The notes: generated by a model from the sequence alone, not told the origin. 64,000 bases of DNA from Sphingopyxis sp. PAMC25046 (GCF_004795895.1 NZ_CP039250.1:1736001-1800000); one strand, 5' to 3'. Positions 38,965 to 47,586 are shown, counted from the first letter of the stretch. Translations and numbers: made by a program.

Positions 38965-39453
38965 ATGATGATGAAGCGGATGATGGTTGCGGTCGGCGGC
39001 CCGCTGGCGATGATCGCGGGCGGCGCGACGAGCGCGGCGGCGGCGCCTGCGATCAACGACGGCTATGACTGGGCGATGCGCGTCAACGACGAGAGGCCGG
39101 TGCCCGACGCGATCCTCGCCTATGAGGTCGACGGCACCGATGACCAGCCGCTGAACTTCACCTGCGAGGAAGGCGGCGACCGCGTCTTTGCCGGAATTTC
39201 GGGCGGCGCGCCCGACCTGACGGCGATCACCCTCGAATCGGGCGACCAGCGCGTGCGGCTGACCGGGACGACCGAGACCGACGAAATGCCGACCTTTGCT
39301 GCGCAGGAAATGCCCGCGACCTTTCCCTTCTTTCGTGCCTTTGCCGCGAACGGCTGGCTGCGGATGACTGCCAATGGTGACACGGTCGACATGGCGGCGA
39401 CGGCTGGCGGCAAGCAGGCGATTGCGCGTTTCGCCGCTTTCTGTGCTGGCTGA
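38965..39453 (+). CDS. Small exported hypothetical protein
   Basis: 162 aa with a signal peptide (to about residue 27, TSAAAAPA) and a soluble domain with two cysteines (TCEEGG and FCAG), possibly disulfide-linked. Domain not recognised. AGGAAGGG lies seven bases before the first of three tandem ATG codons. It ends four bases before the amidohydrolase gene, with which it is probably co-transcribed. Confidence 0.7.
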   Translation: MMMKRMMVAVGGPLAMIAGGATSAAAAPAINDGYDWAMRVNDERPVPDAILAYEVDGTDDQPLNFTCEEGGDRVFAGISGGAPDLTAITLESGDQRVRLTGTTETDEMPTFAAQEMPATFPFFRAFAANGWLRMTANGDTVDMAATAGGKQAIARFAAFCAG

Positions 39454-39457
39454 CGCG

Positions 39458-40798
39458 ATGCGCTACATGCTGCGCGCGCTGCTGACGCTGTGGCTGATCC
39501 TCGCCGGCGCTACACTCGCGCGGGCGGAGACGGTCGTATTCACCGACGTCAACGTCGTGCCGATGGACACCGAACGTGTGATTCCGCGCACGACGGTGAT
39601 CGTTCGCGACGGGGTGATCGCCAGCGTCGGGAGCAAGGCGAAGCTGCCTGCAGGCACAAAGGTAATCGACGGGGAGGGCGCGTGGCTGGTGCCGGGGCTC
39701 GCCGACATGCACAATCATGTGACGACGCGCGACGACCTGACGCTGCTGCTCGCGAACGGCGTTACCACGATGCTCAACATGGGTGAGGCGGCCAATGCCT
39801 TTGCAGGACGCACGCGGATCGCGGTGAACAAGGGCGACGTGCCGGGACCGTATATCTTCACCGCCTTCGTCGTCGATAGCGACCCGCAATATGGCCATTT
39901 CGTCGTGCGGACGGCCGACGAGGGGCGTGCGATCGTGCGGCTGGCGAAGGCCAACGGCTACAGCTTCATGAAAGTTTATACGAACCTGTCGGCCGACGCG
40001 TTCGCCGGGATCGCCGACGAGGCGCAGCGCCAAGGAATCGGCGTCGTCGGGCATAATGTGAAGGCGGTCGGGCTCGCGAAGCAGCTGGCGGCGGGGCAGG
40101 CGATGGTCGCGCATGTCGAGGAATTTTTCTACGGTTTCTTCCCCGAACCGCCCGCCGACGATCAGAATGCGCCGCCCCCCGATGCGGGGATCGCCGACGC
40201 CATCGCGCTGGTGAAGGCGTATGGCGCCTTCGTGACGTCGGACCTGTTCAACTATCGCACGATTGCGGCGCAGTTCGGCAAGCCCGAGGTGGTGAGAGCC
40301 TATCTCGCGGCGCCCGAGGCACGATATTTGTCGCCCGCCGACCGGATCGGCTGGGCGCAGTCGGGCTATCAGAAAAAGGCGGTCGACCTGTCGCGCCGCG
40401 TGGCGTTCGAAGCGCGCTTTGTGAAGGCGATGGCCGATGCCGGCGTGCCGCTGATTACCGGCGGCGATGCGCCGACGATCCCGGGGCAGGTGCCGGGCTT
40501 CGCGCTGCACGAAGAGATCGACGCGATGCTCGCCGCGGGGCTGACGCCGTGGCAGGCGCTGTCGGCGGCGACGCGAGCGCCGGGCGAGTTCATCGCGAAG
40601 ACAGTGCCGGGCGCGGCGAAGTTCGGCGTCGTGGCGCCGGGCTATCGCGCCGACCTGTTGCTCGTCGCCGAAAATCCGCTCGAAAGGCCAGCAACATTGC
40701 GGTCGCCGCTGGGCGTGATGGCGGACGGTCGCTGGCACGACGCCGCAGCGCTCAAGGCGATGCTCGCCGACGTCGCAGCGAAGCGCATCGTTCCCTAG
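39458..40798 (+). CDS. Secreted metal-dependent amidohydrolase
   Basis: 446 aa, signal peptide followed by an amidohydrolase TIM barrel. First metal motif D-M-H-N-H is at the end of GLADMHNHV; further ligands are likely K/H in GYSFMKVYTN, GVVGHNVKAVG, AHVEEFF, and D in ITGGDAPTIPG. The composite beta domain opens with VFTDVNVVPMDTERV. Related enzymes are prolidase-like or imidazolonepropionase-like peptidases; the substrate is not clear. The stop overlaps that of a decayed gene on the other strand. Confidence 0.83.
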   Translation: MRYMLRALLTLWLILAGATLARAETVVFTDVNVVPMDTERVIPRTTVIVRDGVIASVGSKAKLPAGTKVIDGEGAWLVPGLADMHNHVTTRDDLTLLLANGVTTMLNMGEAANAFAGRTRIAVNKGDVPGPYIFTAFVVDSDPQYGHFVVRTADEGRAIVRLAKANGYSFMKVYTNLSADAFAGIADEAQRQGIGVVGHNVKAVGLAKQLAAGQAMVAHVEEFFYGFFPEPPADDQNAPPPDAGIADAIALVKAYGAFVTSDLFNYRTIAAQFGKPEVVRAYLAAPEARYLSPADRIGWAQSGYQKKAVDLSRRVAFEARFVKAMADAGVPLITGGDAPTIPGQVPGFALHEEIDAMLAAGLTPWQALSAATRAPGEFIAKTVPGAAKFGVVAPGYRADLLLVAENPLERPATLRSPLGVMADGRWHDAAALKAMLADVAAKRIVP

Positions 40799-41000
40799 AA
40801 GCGCCGCTGCCCTGCCGCCCAGTTGCCGACGTCGTAGCAGACGAGGACGAGCGAATTGGCGTCGCGATATCCCGGTTCGGTGGGCGGCGCGTGATGGTCG
40901 GCAGGCGGCGCATAGCCGCGCGACGGATACTCCGTTGCCGAAGCCGCGGCACTCTATCGCACCGCCGTTCGGCCACCAAGTGTCACCGGGCGGCGCATAA
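40795..41000 (-). pseudogene. Candidate remnant of a small gene, frameshifted
   Basis: Two neighbouring minus-strand frames look protein-like: one reads PYAPPGDTWWPNGGAIECRG (about 40940-41000), the other RGYAPPADHHAPPTEPGYRD followed by SLVLVCYDVGNWAAG and a stop at 40795. Joining them needs a frame change near 40940. Both the composition and the absence of any other gene in this gap support a decayed gene, but the call is weak. Confidence 0.3.
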
Positions 41001-41009
41001 GGAAAAAGG

Positions 41010-42707
41010 TCAGCGCGAAGCGGCGCCGGCCGGCTGCCGCCAAACGCTGCGGCCCTCTTTGATGGTTTCCAGAACCTTGATGTCCTTGATCGCGTACCCC
41101 GGCGTCGTGAGCGGGTTCTTGTCGAGGATCACGAAGTCGGCGAGCAGGCCCGGCTTGATGCGGCCCTTGCGGTCCTCCTCGCGCGCCTGCCACGCGGGGC
41201 CGGTGGTGAGCGCCTGCAGTGCCTGATAGGCGCCGAGCCGCTCGCTCTCGCCGCTGACGACGCCGGTGGGCGAGACGCGCGCCATCGAGGTCCAGAGCAT
41301 GAAGCGCGTGTCGAGCGGGGTGACGCTATAGTCGCTATGGTTGGACGCGATCAGCCCCGCGGCGCGCGCCGAGGCGAAGGGGCTGATGAAATCGACGACG
41401 TCCTTCGGGAAGTTGGTGCGGTGGACGTCGGCCCAATACCAGCTGTGGTTCGAGAAATAGGCGGGGCCGACGCCGATGCGCTTATAGGCGGCGAGCTGGT
41501 CGCGGCGCTGGAATTGCGAGTGGATGACGACCGGGCGGCGGTCGTCGGCGGCCTTGATCCCGAGCGCGTCGAAGCCCTTGATCGCCATGTCGATCGCGGC
41601 GTCGCCATTGGCGTGGACGAAGAGCTGCCAGCCGTGGTCGTGGACCTTGCGCGCGAGCGTTTCGAACTCCTGCTGCGTTACGATCGGCTGGCCGTGCCAG
41701 GGATGCGCGCCGTCGGGGCCGCCGCGCGCATAGTCGCGAGTGAAGAAAGCGGTGCGCGCCTGCGGGCTGCCGTCGAGGATGAACTTGATGCCCTGGCGTT
41801 TCACATGGCCCTCGTACGTGCCGAATTGCGGCGCGGGATCGGCGAGCAAGGCGTCGAGCCCGGTAAATATCGGCAGCAGGGCGAGGTCGATCTTGAGCCG
41901 TTCGCGCGCGGCGGCGCTGGTGAAGAAGGCGAGGTCGGCGGGCTGGGTCGCGCCGTCCTGCGCGTGCGTATAGCCTTCGGCGAAATAGCGCGCCTGCGCG
42001 GCGTCGAGCATCGCGAGCTTCTGCTCGGCGGTCGGCTGCGGCAGCGCGGGCAGCAGTCGGTACATCGCCTTTTCGAGCAGGACGCCGTTGAGGCGCCCGG
42101 AGCCGTCGCGCAGCATCAGCCCGCCGGGTTCGGGCTGGCTCGCGTCCGACAGGCCCGCGGCGGCGAGCGCGGGGCTGTTCGCGACGAGGCCGTGGAGCGA
42201 GATGTGGAGCAGCACGATCTTGTGGTCGGGCGATACGGCATCGAGCTCGGCGCGGGTGATGTGACGTTTTTCGGCAAGCGCCTCTTCATTATATTGCCAG
42301 ACGATCACCCAGCCGCCCTTGGGAATGGCGCGCCGCGCGATATGGTCGCGAACGACGGCTTGCAGGCTGGGGATGTCCGTGACGGGCGGCAACGCCTTGT
42401 CCCAAAGGTCGAGCCCGCCCGCCATCTGGAGTGCGACGGCGAAATGCGAATGCGCGTCGATGAAGCCGGGGAGCATCGTCGCCCCCTGAAGGTCGTGGAT
42501 CGCGGCGTCCTTGCCCGCCGCCCGGCGCGCCTGTTTTTCAGGGCCGGCGAAGGCGATGCGGTCGCCGGTCGTGACCACCGCCTCGACCACCTGCGGTGTG
42601 TCGCCATCCATCGTGACGATCGGACCGCCGCGGTAGAGCGTCGTTTCCTGCGCGGTGGCGGGCGATGCGGTTGCCACGAGCAACGCAATGGCGGCGGTCA
42701 ATCTCAT
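41010..42707 (-). CDS. YtcJ-like secreted amidohydrolase
   Basis: 565 aa amidohydrolase family 3 enzyme with a signal peptide (ATASPATAQ). Metal-binding H-x-H is in GFIDAHSHF, with later ligands in VHANGDAAIDMA and VIHSQF. The family (formamide/peptide amidohydrolases of the YtcJ type) acts on uncharacterised substrates. It converges with the amidohydrolase at 39458. Confidence 0.88.
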   Translation of the reverse strand: MRLTAAIALLVATASPATAQETTLYRGGPIVTMDGDTPQVVEAVVTTGDRIAFAGPEKQARRAAGKDAAIHDLQGATMLPGFIDAHSHFAVALQMAGGLDLWDKALPPVTDIPSLQAVVRDHIARRAIPKGGWVIVWQYNEEALAEKRHITRAELDAVSPDHKIVLLHISLHGLVANSPALAAAGLSDASQPEPGGLMLRDGSGRLNGVLLEKAMYRLLPALPQPTAEQKLAMLDAAQARYFAEGYTHAQDGATQPADLAFFTSAAARERLKIDLALLPIFTGLDALLADPAPQFGTYEGHVKRQGIKFILDGSPQARTAFFTRDYARGGPDGAHPWHGQPIVTQQEFETLARKVHDHGWQLFVHANGDAAIDMAIKGFDALGIKAADDRRPVVIHSQFQRRDQLAAYKRIGVGPAYFSNHSWYWADVHRTNFPKDVVDFISPFASARAAGLIASNHSDYSVTPLDTRFMLWTSMARVSPTGVVSGESERLGAYQALQALTTGPAWQAREEDRKGRIKPGLLADFVILDKNPLTTPGYAIKDIKVLETIKEGRSVWRQPAGAASR

Positions 42708-42779
42708 GTCTCTCTCCCCTGCAACGCATCGTGCTGAGCGTTGGGGAAGAGGTCAAGTATTGCTGAGCAACCTAATCTT

Positions 42780-42807
42780 CGTCATCCCCGCGTTCGAGGT
42801 AATGACG
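42780..42807. repeat. Degenerate solo repeat related to family B
   Basis: Begins CGTCATCCCCGCG and ends ATGACG, matching the outer bases of the repeat at 45057, with the middle decayed. Confidence 0.45.
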
Positions 42808-42823
42808 AGAAGGGAAGGGCCCA

Positions 42824-43021
42824 TCAAACCTGCTGCGGCGGGACTTCGCTGGGGCCGCGGCCGGGTTCGTCGATATCGCCGCCGCCCGGGCGGCCGGGGA
42901 CTTCGGCCGGCTGGCCGGCGGGATCTTCGAGCGGGGTCGGCTGCACCGGCTGTTCGGGCGGCGACTGCGGTTCGATCGTGTCGGGTTTGGGCTTGGGAAG
43001 CGGGTCCGGGTTGCTCGCCAT
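42824..43021 (-). CDS. Small proline-rich hypothetical protein
   Basis: 65 aa, about 30 percent proline, acidic, no hydrophobic segment (MASNPDPLPKPKPD ... EVPPQQV). The ATG at 43021 has AGGAG seven bases upstream; the ATG two codons earlier is too close to it. Low-complexity disordered protein; function unknown. Confidence 0.55.
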   Translation of the reverse strand: MASNPDPLPKPKPDTIEPQSPPEQPVQPTPLEDPAGQPAEVPGRPGGGDIDEPGRGPSEVPPQQV

Positions 43022-43096
43022 CGTCATTCTCCTTGACCCGATCAACGAACGGACACGAAGCATGTTCCGCCCGCGGATTATCGCCCCTTGTGCCCC

Positions 43097-43124
43097 TTGC
43101 CCTCGGCCACGCGTCTGCTATAGC
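43097..43124 (+). promoter_or_regulatory. Candidate promoter for tRNA-Leu
   Basis: TTGCCC, 16-base spacer, TATAGC; predicted start about 60 bases before the tRNA. Confidence 0.35.
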
Positions 43125-43189
43125 CCCGCGCGGCCCGCACGGGCGTGCGCGGCAGCGCGCGATTTCGTGCACCCGGCCGAAAAACACCT

Positions 43190-43274
43190 GCGGGCGTGGC
43201 GGAATTGGTAGACGCGCTGGTTTTAGGTACCAGTATCGCAAGATGTGGGGGTTCGAGTCCCTTCGCCCGCACCA
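43190..43274 (+). tRNA. tRNA-Leu (anticodon UAG)
   Basis: Acceptor stem GCGGGCG pairs with CGCCCGC; the anticodon loop TTTAGGT gives UAG (CUA codons); a long variable arm and TTCGAGTCC T-loop are present; encoded ACCA at the end. Type II tRNA of 85 bases including CCA. Confidence 0.96.
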
Positions 43275-43362
43275 TTCTGCAATGCAGGCCGGGATCATGA
43301 GGAACTTCGCCATATTGGCGGGGTTCGGATACGAGATTTTGAGCAAGGATAAGACCAAGGCA

Positions 43363-44976
43363 ATGAAGACCGTCGAAACGCTGAACGAAGGCCTGAAGCG
43401 CGAATATCGCGTCACGATCACCGCCAAGGATATCGACGCGCGCGTCGACGACGAGGTGAAGAGCATCGCCCCGACCGTCCGCATGCCCGGTTTCCGCCCC
43501 GGCAAGGTTCCGCCGAACCTGATCCGCAAGATGCACGGCCCCGCGCTGTCGGCCGACGCGCTCAACAAGGCGATCGACGCCGGCGTGCGCGACCTGATGG
43601 CGAAGGAAAAGCTGCGCCCCGCGTTGCAGCCCGCGGTGTCGCTGGCCGACGGCTATGAAAGCGGCAAGGATGCCGAAGTCACGGTCGCGCTGGAAGTGCT
43701 GCCCGAAATCGAAACTCCGTCGATCGACGGGCTGAAGCTCGAGCGCCTGACCGTTCCCGCCGACGACAAGGCGGTGATGGCCAAGATCGAGGAATTCGCC
43801 GCGCAGATGAAGCGGTTCGAAGAAGCGCCGAAGACCAAGAAGGCCTCCCAGGGCGACCAGGTCATCATCGACTTCGCTGGCAGCGTCGACGGCGTCGCCT
43901 TCGACGGCGGCACGGGCGAGGACATGGCGGTCGAAATCGGCTCGGGCCAGCTGATCCCGGGTTTTGAAGACCAGCTTGTCGGCGTGAAGGCGGGCGACGA
44001 AAAGACCCTGAAGGTCACTTTCCCCGATGAATATCCGGTCGAAAATCTGAAGGGCAAGCCCGCCGAATTCGCCGTCACGGTGAAGGAAGTGAAGGTTCCC
44101 GCGGCGTCGAAGATCGACGACGAGTTCGCGAAGACGCTCGGCCTCGAAAGCCTCGACAAGCTGAAAGAGCTGATGAAGGATCAGGTCGAGCAAGAGCTCA
44201 ACGGCCTGACGCGCACCTATATGAAGCGCAAGCTGCTCGACCAGCTCGCCGCGAGCCACGACTTCGATGTGCCGCCGACGATGGTCGAGGCCGAGTTCAA
44301 CCAGATCTGGCAGCAGCTCGAGCATGAAGCGAGCCACGAGGAAGATCCCGAAGCGGCGAAAGCCGAACTCGAGAACGATCGCGACGAATATCGCAACATC
44401 GCGGTGCGCCGCGTCCGCCTCGGCCTGCTCCTTTCGGAGATCGGCCAGGCACATGGCGTTCAGGTCAGCAGCCAGGAAATGCAGCGCTTGGTCATGCAGG
44501 CGGCGCAGCAGTATCGCCCCGAGGACCGCCAGCGTTTCGTCGAATATGTCCAGCAGGACGCACTCGCCGCCGCGCAGCTCCGCGCGCCGCTCTATGAGGA
44601 CAAGGTCGTCGACTTCCTGTTCGAAAAGGCCGAGATCAGCGACCGCGAAGTGACGCGCGAAGAAATCGAAGCCGCGATCGAAGCCGATGACGACGGACAT
44701 GTCCACGGCCCGGGCTGCGGTCACGACCATGACCATGATGCGAAGCCCGCGAAAAAGGCGGCGGCGAAGAAGCCCGCCGCCAAGAAGGACGCGGTGAAGG
44801 AAGAGGCCAAGGAAGAAAAGGCCGAGGCTCCCGCCAAGAAGGCGCCGGCGAAGAAGGCTGAAGCCAAGGCCGAGGACAAGCCTGCGGCGAAGAAGGCGGC
44901 TCCGGCAAAGGCCGCGGCCGAGAAGGCCGAGCCCGCCAAGAAAGCCCCGGCCAAGAAGGCCGCGGCGAAGAAATAA
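43363..44976 (+). CDS. tig: Trigger factor with long Lys/Ala-rich and His-rich tail
   Basis: 537 aa ribosome-associated chaperone and prolyl isomerase. The N-terminal ribosome-binding domain has the signature motif GFRPGKVP (residues ~46-53), the FKBP-type PPIase follows (~150-245: GDQVIIDFAGSVDGVAFDGG), then the helical chaperone domain. Family members end near residue 450; here ~92 extra residues follow: a His cluster HGPGCGHDHDHD, then repeats of A-K-K and P-A-K-K-A like eukaryotic histone H1 tails. The ATG at 43363 starts at the conserved MKTVETLNEGLKRE; upstream in-frame sequence runs through the tRNA and is not coding. A terminator follows. Confidence 0.95.
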   Translation: MKTVETLNEGLKREYRVTITAKDIDARVDDEVKSIAPTVRMPGFRPGKVPPNLIRKMHGPALSADALNKAIDAGVRDLMAKEKLRPALQPAVSLADGYESGKDAEVTVALEVLPEIETPSIDGLKLERLTVPADDKAVMAKIEEFAAQMKRFEEAPKTKKASQGDQVIIDFAGSVDGVAFDGGTGEDMAVEIGSGQLIPGFEDQLVGVKAGDEKTLKVTFPDEYPVENLKGKPAEFAVTVKEVKVPAASKIDDEFAKTLGLESLDKLKELMKDQVEQELNGLTRTYMKRKLLDQLAASHDFDVPPTMVEAEFNQIWQQLEHEASHEEDPEAAKAELENDRDEYRNIAVRRVRLGLLLSEIGQAHGVQVSSQEMQRLVMQAAQQYRPEDRQRFVEYVQQDALAAAQLRAPLYEDKVVDFLFEKAEISDREVTREEIEAAIEADDDGHVHGPGCGHDHDHDAKPAKKAAAKKPAAKKDAVKEEAKEEKAEAPAKKAPAKKAEAKAEDKPAAKKAAPAKAAAEKAEPAKKAPAKKAAAKK

Positions 44977-45000
44977 GCTTCGGCTGCAATCAACAAAAAA

Positions 45001-45035
45001 AGGCCGGGTGGGGGATGCTCCGCCCGGCCTTTTTG
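45001..45035 (+). terminator. Rho-independent terminator of tig
   Basis: AGGCCGGGTGG and CCGCCCGGCCT form a near-perfect stem followed by TTTTTG; it lies 24 bases after the tig stop. Confidence 0.85.
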
Positions 45036-45056
45036 TTTGGAGCTAACTCCCTCCCT

Positions 45057-45306
45057 CGTCATTCCCGCGAACGCGGGAACCCAGTTCAACCTAACGGATC
45101 AAAGCCAAAGTCTTCGGCAAGGTCGCGCCAATCGGGGTTGGCGCTCTCGATCAGTTCGAGCTTCCACGCGCGATTCCATGAGCAAGATTGGACGTGACGC
45201 CAAGGTAGAGCGTGCCATTGCGGCGCGAGGCAAGGAGGTAGACGGTCGGGCTGAAGCTCTCGTGCATCGACGGCGCTACTGGGTTCCCGCTTTCGCGGGA
45301 ATGACG
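45057..45306. repeat. Inverted repeats (family B) flanking a decayed GIY-YIG gene
   Basis: Arms at 45057-45084 (CGTCATTCCCGCGAACGCGG...) and 45279-45306 (its near-complement, ending ...CGGGAATGACG), each palindromic in itself, enclose a GIY-YIG nuclease remnant with only 1 and 11 bases to spare. Other repeat families in the window have the same arm layout with a spacer of 17-30 bases. Confidence 0.8.
45086..45267 (-). pseudogene. Internally deleted GIY-YIG nuclease gene
   Basis: From the ATG at 45267 the minus strand reads MHESFSPTVYLLASRRNG then TLYLGVTSNLAH, an intact GIY...YIG start of a small UPF0213/YhbQ-like nuclease. After about 30 codons the frame shifts to AWKLELIESANPDWRDLAED followed by FGFDPLG and a stop at 45086, which is the C-terminus of the same family. 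The central ~35-40 codons, with the catalytic Arg and Glu region, are deleted. The gene is therefore inactive here. Confidence 0.75.
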
Positions 45307-45334
45307 AAGAAGGGAGGGGCTATTCGCTTCACCC

Positions 45335-45952
45335 TCAAATCACGTCCATATTATAACAATGCCAGCTGAAGATCGCCGCCGCGCCGCGGTGCGGGCGCCA
45401 GGCTTCGGCCAGTTCGCGCGCATGTTTCTCGCTCGGGCGCGCGCCCAGTTGGAGAATGCGGCCGACGGCTTCCTGCACCGCGAGGTCGCCCGCGGGCCAG
45501 ATGTCGGGGCGGCCTTCGGCGAAGAGCAGGTAGATCTCGGCCGACCAGCGGCCGATGCCCTTGACGCGCGTGAGCAAGGCGATCGCTTCCTCGTCGTCGG
45601 CGGGGAGGGCGTCGAAGGTCAGTTCGCCGTCGAGGATCAGCTGCGCGAGGCTTTTGGCATAGCCCTGTTTCTGCCCCGACAGGCCGCAGGCGCGCAGCGT
45701 GTCGAAATCGGCGGCGGCCATGACCTCGGCGGGGCAGCCTTCGCCGAACTGCGCCTCGAGCTTGTTCCAGATCGAGGTTGCGGCGGCGACGCTGACCTGC
45801 TGGCCGACGATGGTACGAAGAAGCGTCGTATAGCCCGGTGCGCGGATGCGCGGCTCGGGATAGCCAGCGTTGCCGAGCGCGCGCGCGAAATTGGCGTCGC
45901 GCTCCGCCAGCGCGTCGATTCCCGCGTTCAGCTGCTGCTGGCTGAGACCCAT
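45335..45952 (-). CDS. DNA-3-methyladenine glycosylase II family protein
   Basis: 205 aa HhH-GPD base-excision enzyme removing alkylated purines. The helix-hairpin-helix LTRVKGIGRWSAEIYLLF is followed by the catalytic Asp in WPAGDLAVQEA. The N-terminal region TTLLRTIVGQQVSVAAATSI is typical of AlkA-like proteins; there is no iron-sulfur cluster motif. ATG at 45952 is preceded by AGGAG; longer in-frame starts overlap the divergent ferredoxin gene. Confidence 0.9.
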   Translation of the reverse strand: MGLSQQQLNAGIDALAERDANFARALGNAGYPEPRIRAPGYTTLLRTIVGQQVSVAAATSIWNKLEAQFGEGCPAEVMAAADFDTLRACGLSGQKQGYAKSLAQLILDGELTFDALPADDEEAIALLTRVKGIGRWSAEIYLLFAEGRPDIWPAGDLAVQEAVGRILQLGARPSEKHARELAEAWRPHRGAAAIFSWHCYNMDVI

Positions 45953-46054
45953 CGCATATTCTCCTTTTGTTCCTTGGGTAGCTGATAGCAACGCTTGATT
46001 TGCCGTGCAACGCGCGACATAGCGCCTGCGACAAGAAAGAGATGAGGGACTAGC

Positions 46055-46372
46055 ATGGCCAAGCTGATTGTCGTGACGCGCGACGGGACCGAGCATGAGA
46101 TCGAAGGCGACACCAGCCTGACCGTGATGGAAAATATCCGCGACGCCGGTTTCGACGAATTGCTCGCGCTGTGCGGCGGCTGCTGTTCGTGCGCAACCTG
46201 TCATGTACATGTCGAAGCGGGCGACAAGGATGCGATGCCCGCGATGAGCGAGGACGAGAACGACCTGCTCGATTCGACCACCGACCGCGACGACAATTCG
46301 CGCCTGTCGTGTCAGATCCCGTTCAGCGATGCGCTCGACGGTCTCCGCGTGCGGATCGCGGCGGAGGATTGA
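46055..46372 (+). CDS. [2Fe-2S] ferredoxin, adrenodoxin type
   Basis: 105 aa electron carrier. Cluster ligands are in [10 protein letters not shown] (pattern C-x5-C-x2-C; the extra Cys is not a ligand in the family) and a distal Cys in [18 protein letters not shown] matches the acidic interaction helix of adrenodoxin/putidaredoxin-type ferredoxins that serve cytochromes P450 or cluster assembly. No P450 is nearby, so the partner is unknown. Confidence 0.92.
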   Translation: MAKLIVVTRDGTEHEIEGDTSLTVMENIRDAGFDELLALCGGCCSCATCHVHVEAGDKDAMPAMSEDENDLLDSTTDRDDNSRLSCQIPFSDALDGLRVRIAAED

Positions 46373-46378
46373 CCTATA

Positions 46379-46454
46379 CGTCGCCCCCGCGAAGGCGGGG
46401 GCCGCTGTCGGCCTTGAGTAACATCTCTAGCGGCCCCGCCTTCGCGGGGGCGAC
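46379..46454. repeat. Long inverted repeat, family C, between convergent genes
   Basis: Arms 46379-46407 (CGTCGCCCCCGCGAAGGCGG...) and 46428-46454 (its complement) around 20 bases. Same design as families A and B: outer CGTC, an inner palindrome, then the spacer. It could also terminate transcription from both sides. Confidence 0.8.
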
Positions 46455-46456
46455 GG

Positions 46457-47224
46457 TTATTTACTCGCCGTCGCGACCGCGTAGAGCGCGATCGCCGCGG
46501 CGTTGGAGATATTGAGGCTTTCCATTCGCGGCGAGATGGGAAGTTTTGCCAGCACGTCGCAATGCTCCATGACATTGTGGCGCATCCCGTCGCCTTCGGA
46601 GCCGAGCACCAGCGCGACCTTGCTGCCGTCGAGCGTCGATCCCAGCGTCGTATCAGTGTCGCCCATCAGCCCGATGCGCCAATATTGCGCCTCGGCGATT
46701 TCCTCCAGCGCGCGCGACAGGTTGACGACGCGCACCCACGGCACGGTTTCGAGCGCGCCCGACGCCGAGCGCGCAATCACGCCGCTTTCGGGTGGGCTGT
46801 GGCGGTCCTGCGTGATGATCGCGGCGGCGTCGAACGCCGCGGCCGAACGGAGCACCGCGCCGATATTGTGCGGGTCGGTAACCTGATCGAGGATGATGAG
46901 CGGGCGCTTGCTGTCCGCGTCGCTTTCTTCCTGCAGCAGGTCGCCGAGATAGACGCTTTCGAGTGGGTCGACTTCGATCACCAGCCCCTGATGCGGGGCG
47001 TCGCGGGCGACGAGTCGCGCGAGGTCGGTGACATCGGCGTAGGAAATGGGAATCACCGGCGGCAGGTCGAGCTGGCCCAATGCTTCGCGCGTGCCCCAGA
47101 TGCGCTTGACCGTGCGTTCGGGGTTGGCGAGCGCGGCGAGAACGGCGTGGCGGCCCCAGAAACGGACGGCCTGACCGCGTTGATTTCCGCCTGACGGGCG
47201 GCGATGTCGGGAAAATTGTCTCAT
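46457..47224 (-). CDS. rlmB: 23S rRNA 2'-O-ribose methyltransferase RlmB-like (SPOUT/TrmH family)
   Basis: 255 aa. An N-terminal substrate-binding domain (FWGRHAVLAALANPERTVKR) precedes the knotted SPOUT domain with motif 1 DPHNIGAVLRSAAAF, motif 2 VLGSEGDGM and motif 3 PISPRMESLNISNAAAI. It methylates a guanosine ribose in 23S rRNA by family knowledge; a tRNA target cannot be excluded. Start 47224 follows GGGAAAGG; an ATG at 47251 is possible. Confidence 0.87.
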   Translation of the reverse strand: MRQFSRHRRPSGGNQRGQAVRFWGRHAVLAALANPERTVKRIWGTREALGQLDLPPVIPISYADVTDLARLVARDAPHQGLVIEVDPLESVYLGDLLQEESDADSKRPLIILDQVTDPHNIGAVLRSAAAFDAAAIITQDRHSPPESGVIARSASGALETVPWVRVVNLSRALEEIAEAQYWRIGLMGDTDTTLGSTLDGSKVALVLGSEGDGMRHNVMEHCDVLAKLPISPRMESLNISNAAAIALYAVATASK

Positions 47225-47250
47225 AAGGCGCGCCTTTCCCACGACCGCCA

Positions 47251-47279
47251 TTGACAGGCAAGCCTCGTTTCGCCATTGG
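47251..47279 (+). promoter_or_regulatory. Candidate promoter for tRNA-Tyr
   Basis: A consensus TTGACA is followed, after 17 bases, by a poor -10 (CATTGG), about 26 bases before the tRNA. Confidence 0.3.
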
Positions 47280-47304
47280 GCCACTTCCCAAAGCGGGCCC
47301 CGAT

Positions 47305-47390
47305 GGACAGGTGGCCGAGTGGTTAAAGGCAGCAGACTGTAAATCTGCCCGGGTTTCCGTACGCTGGTTCGAATCCAGCCCTGTCCACCA
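47305..47390 (+). tRNA. tRNA-Tyr (anticodon GUA)
   Basis: Acceptor GGACAGG pairs with CCTGTCC; anticodon loop CTGTAAA gives GUA; long variable arm; GTTCGAATC T-loop; encoded ACCA. An integrase gene begins 197 bases downstream, so its 3' end is the probable attachment site. Confidence 0.97.
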
Positions 47391-47586
47391 CCCTCTGGTC
47401 CGAGGGCATTTCCTAAAATCGCTGGAAGCCGCGGAAATCCTAGGGTATTATCCCTCGGTCGTTCCTCTGCATCTCATCGCAGATCACTGCAGCGCAGTGA
47501 AAAGTGTGGGGAGAATGTGGGGGTAAATTTTTCGACCCCTAAGAATCGGGCTTCCGAGTGTGGGGGTAAAAAATTGGGTTAACCCT

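Noticed and set aside
42655..43362. Upstream in-frame extension of trigger factor
   Set aside because: It crosses tRNA-Leu and has no conserved residues; the family start is at 43363.
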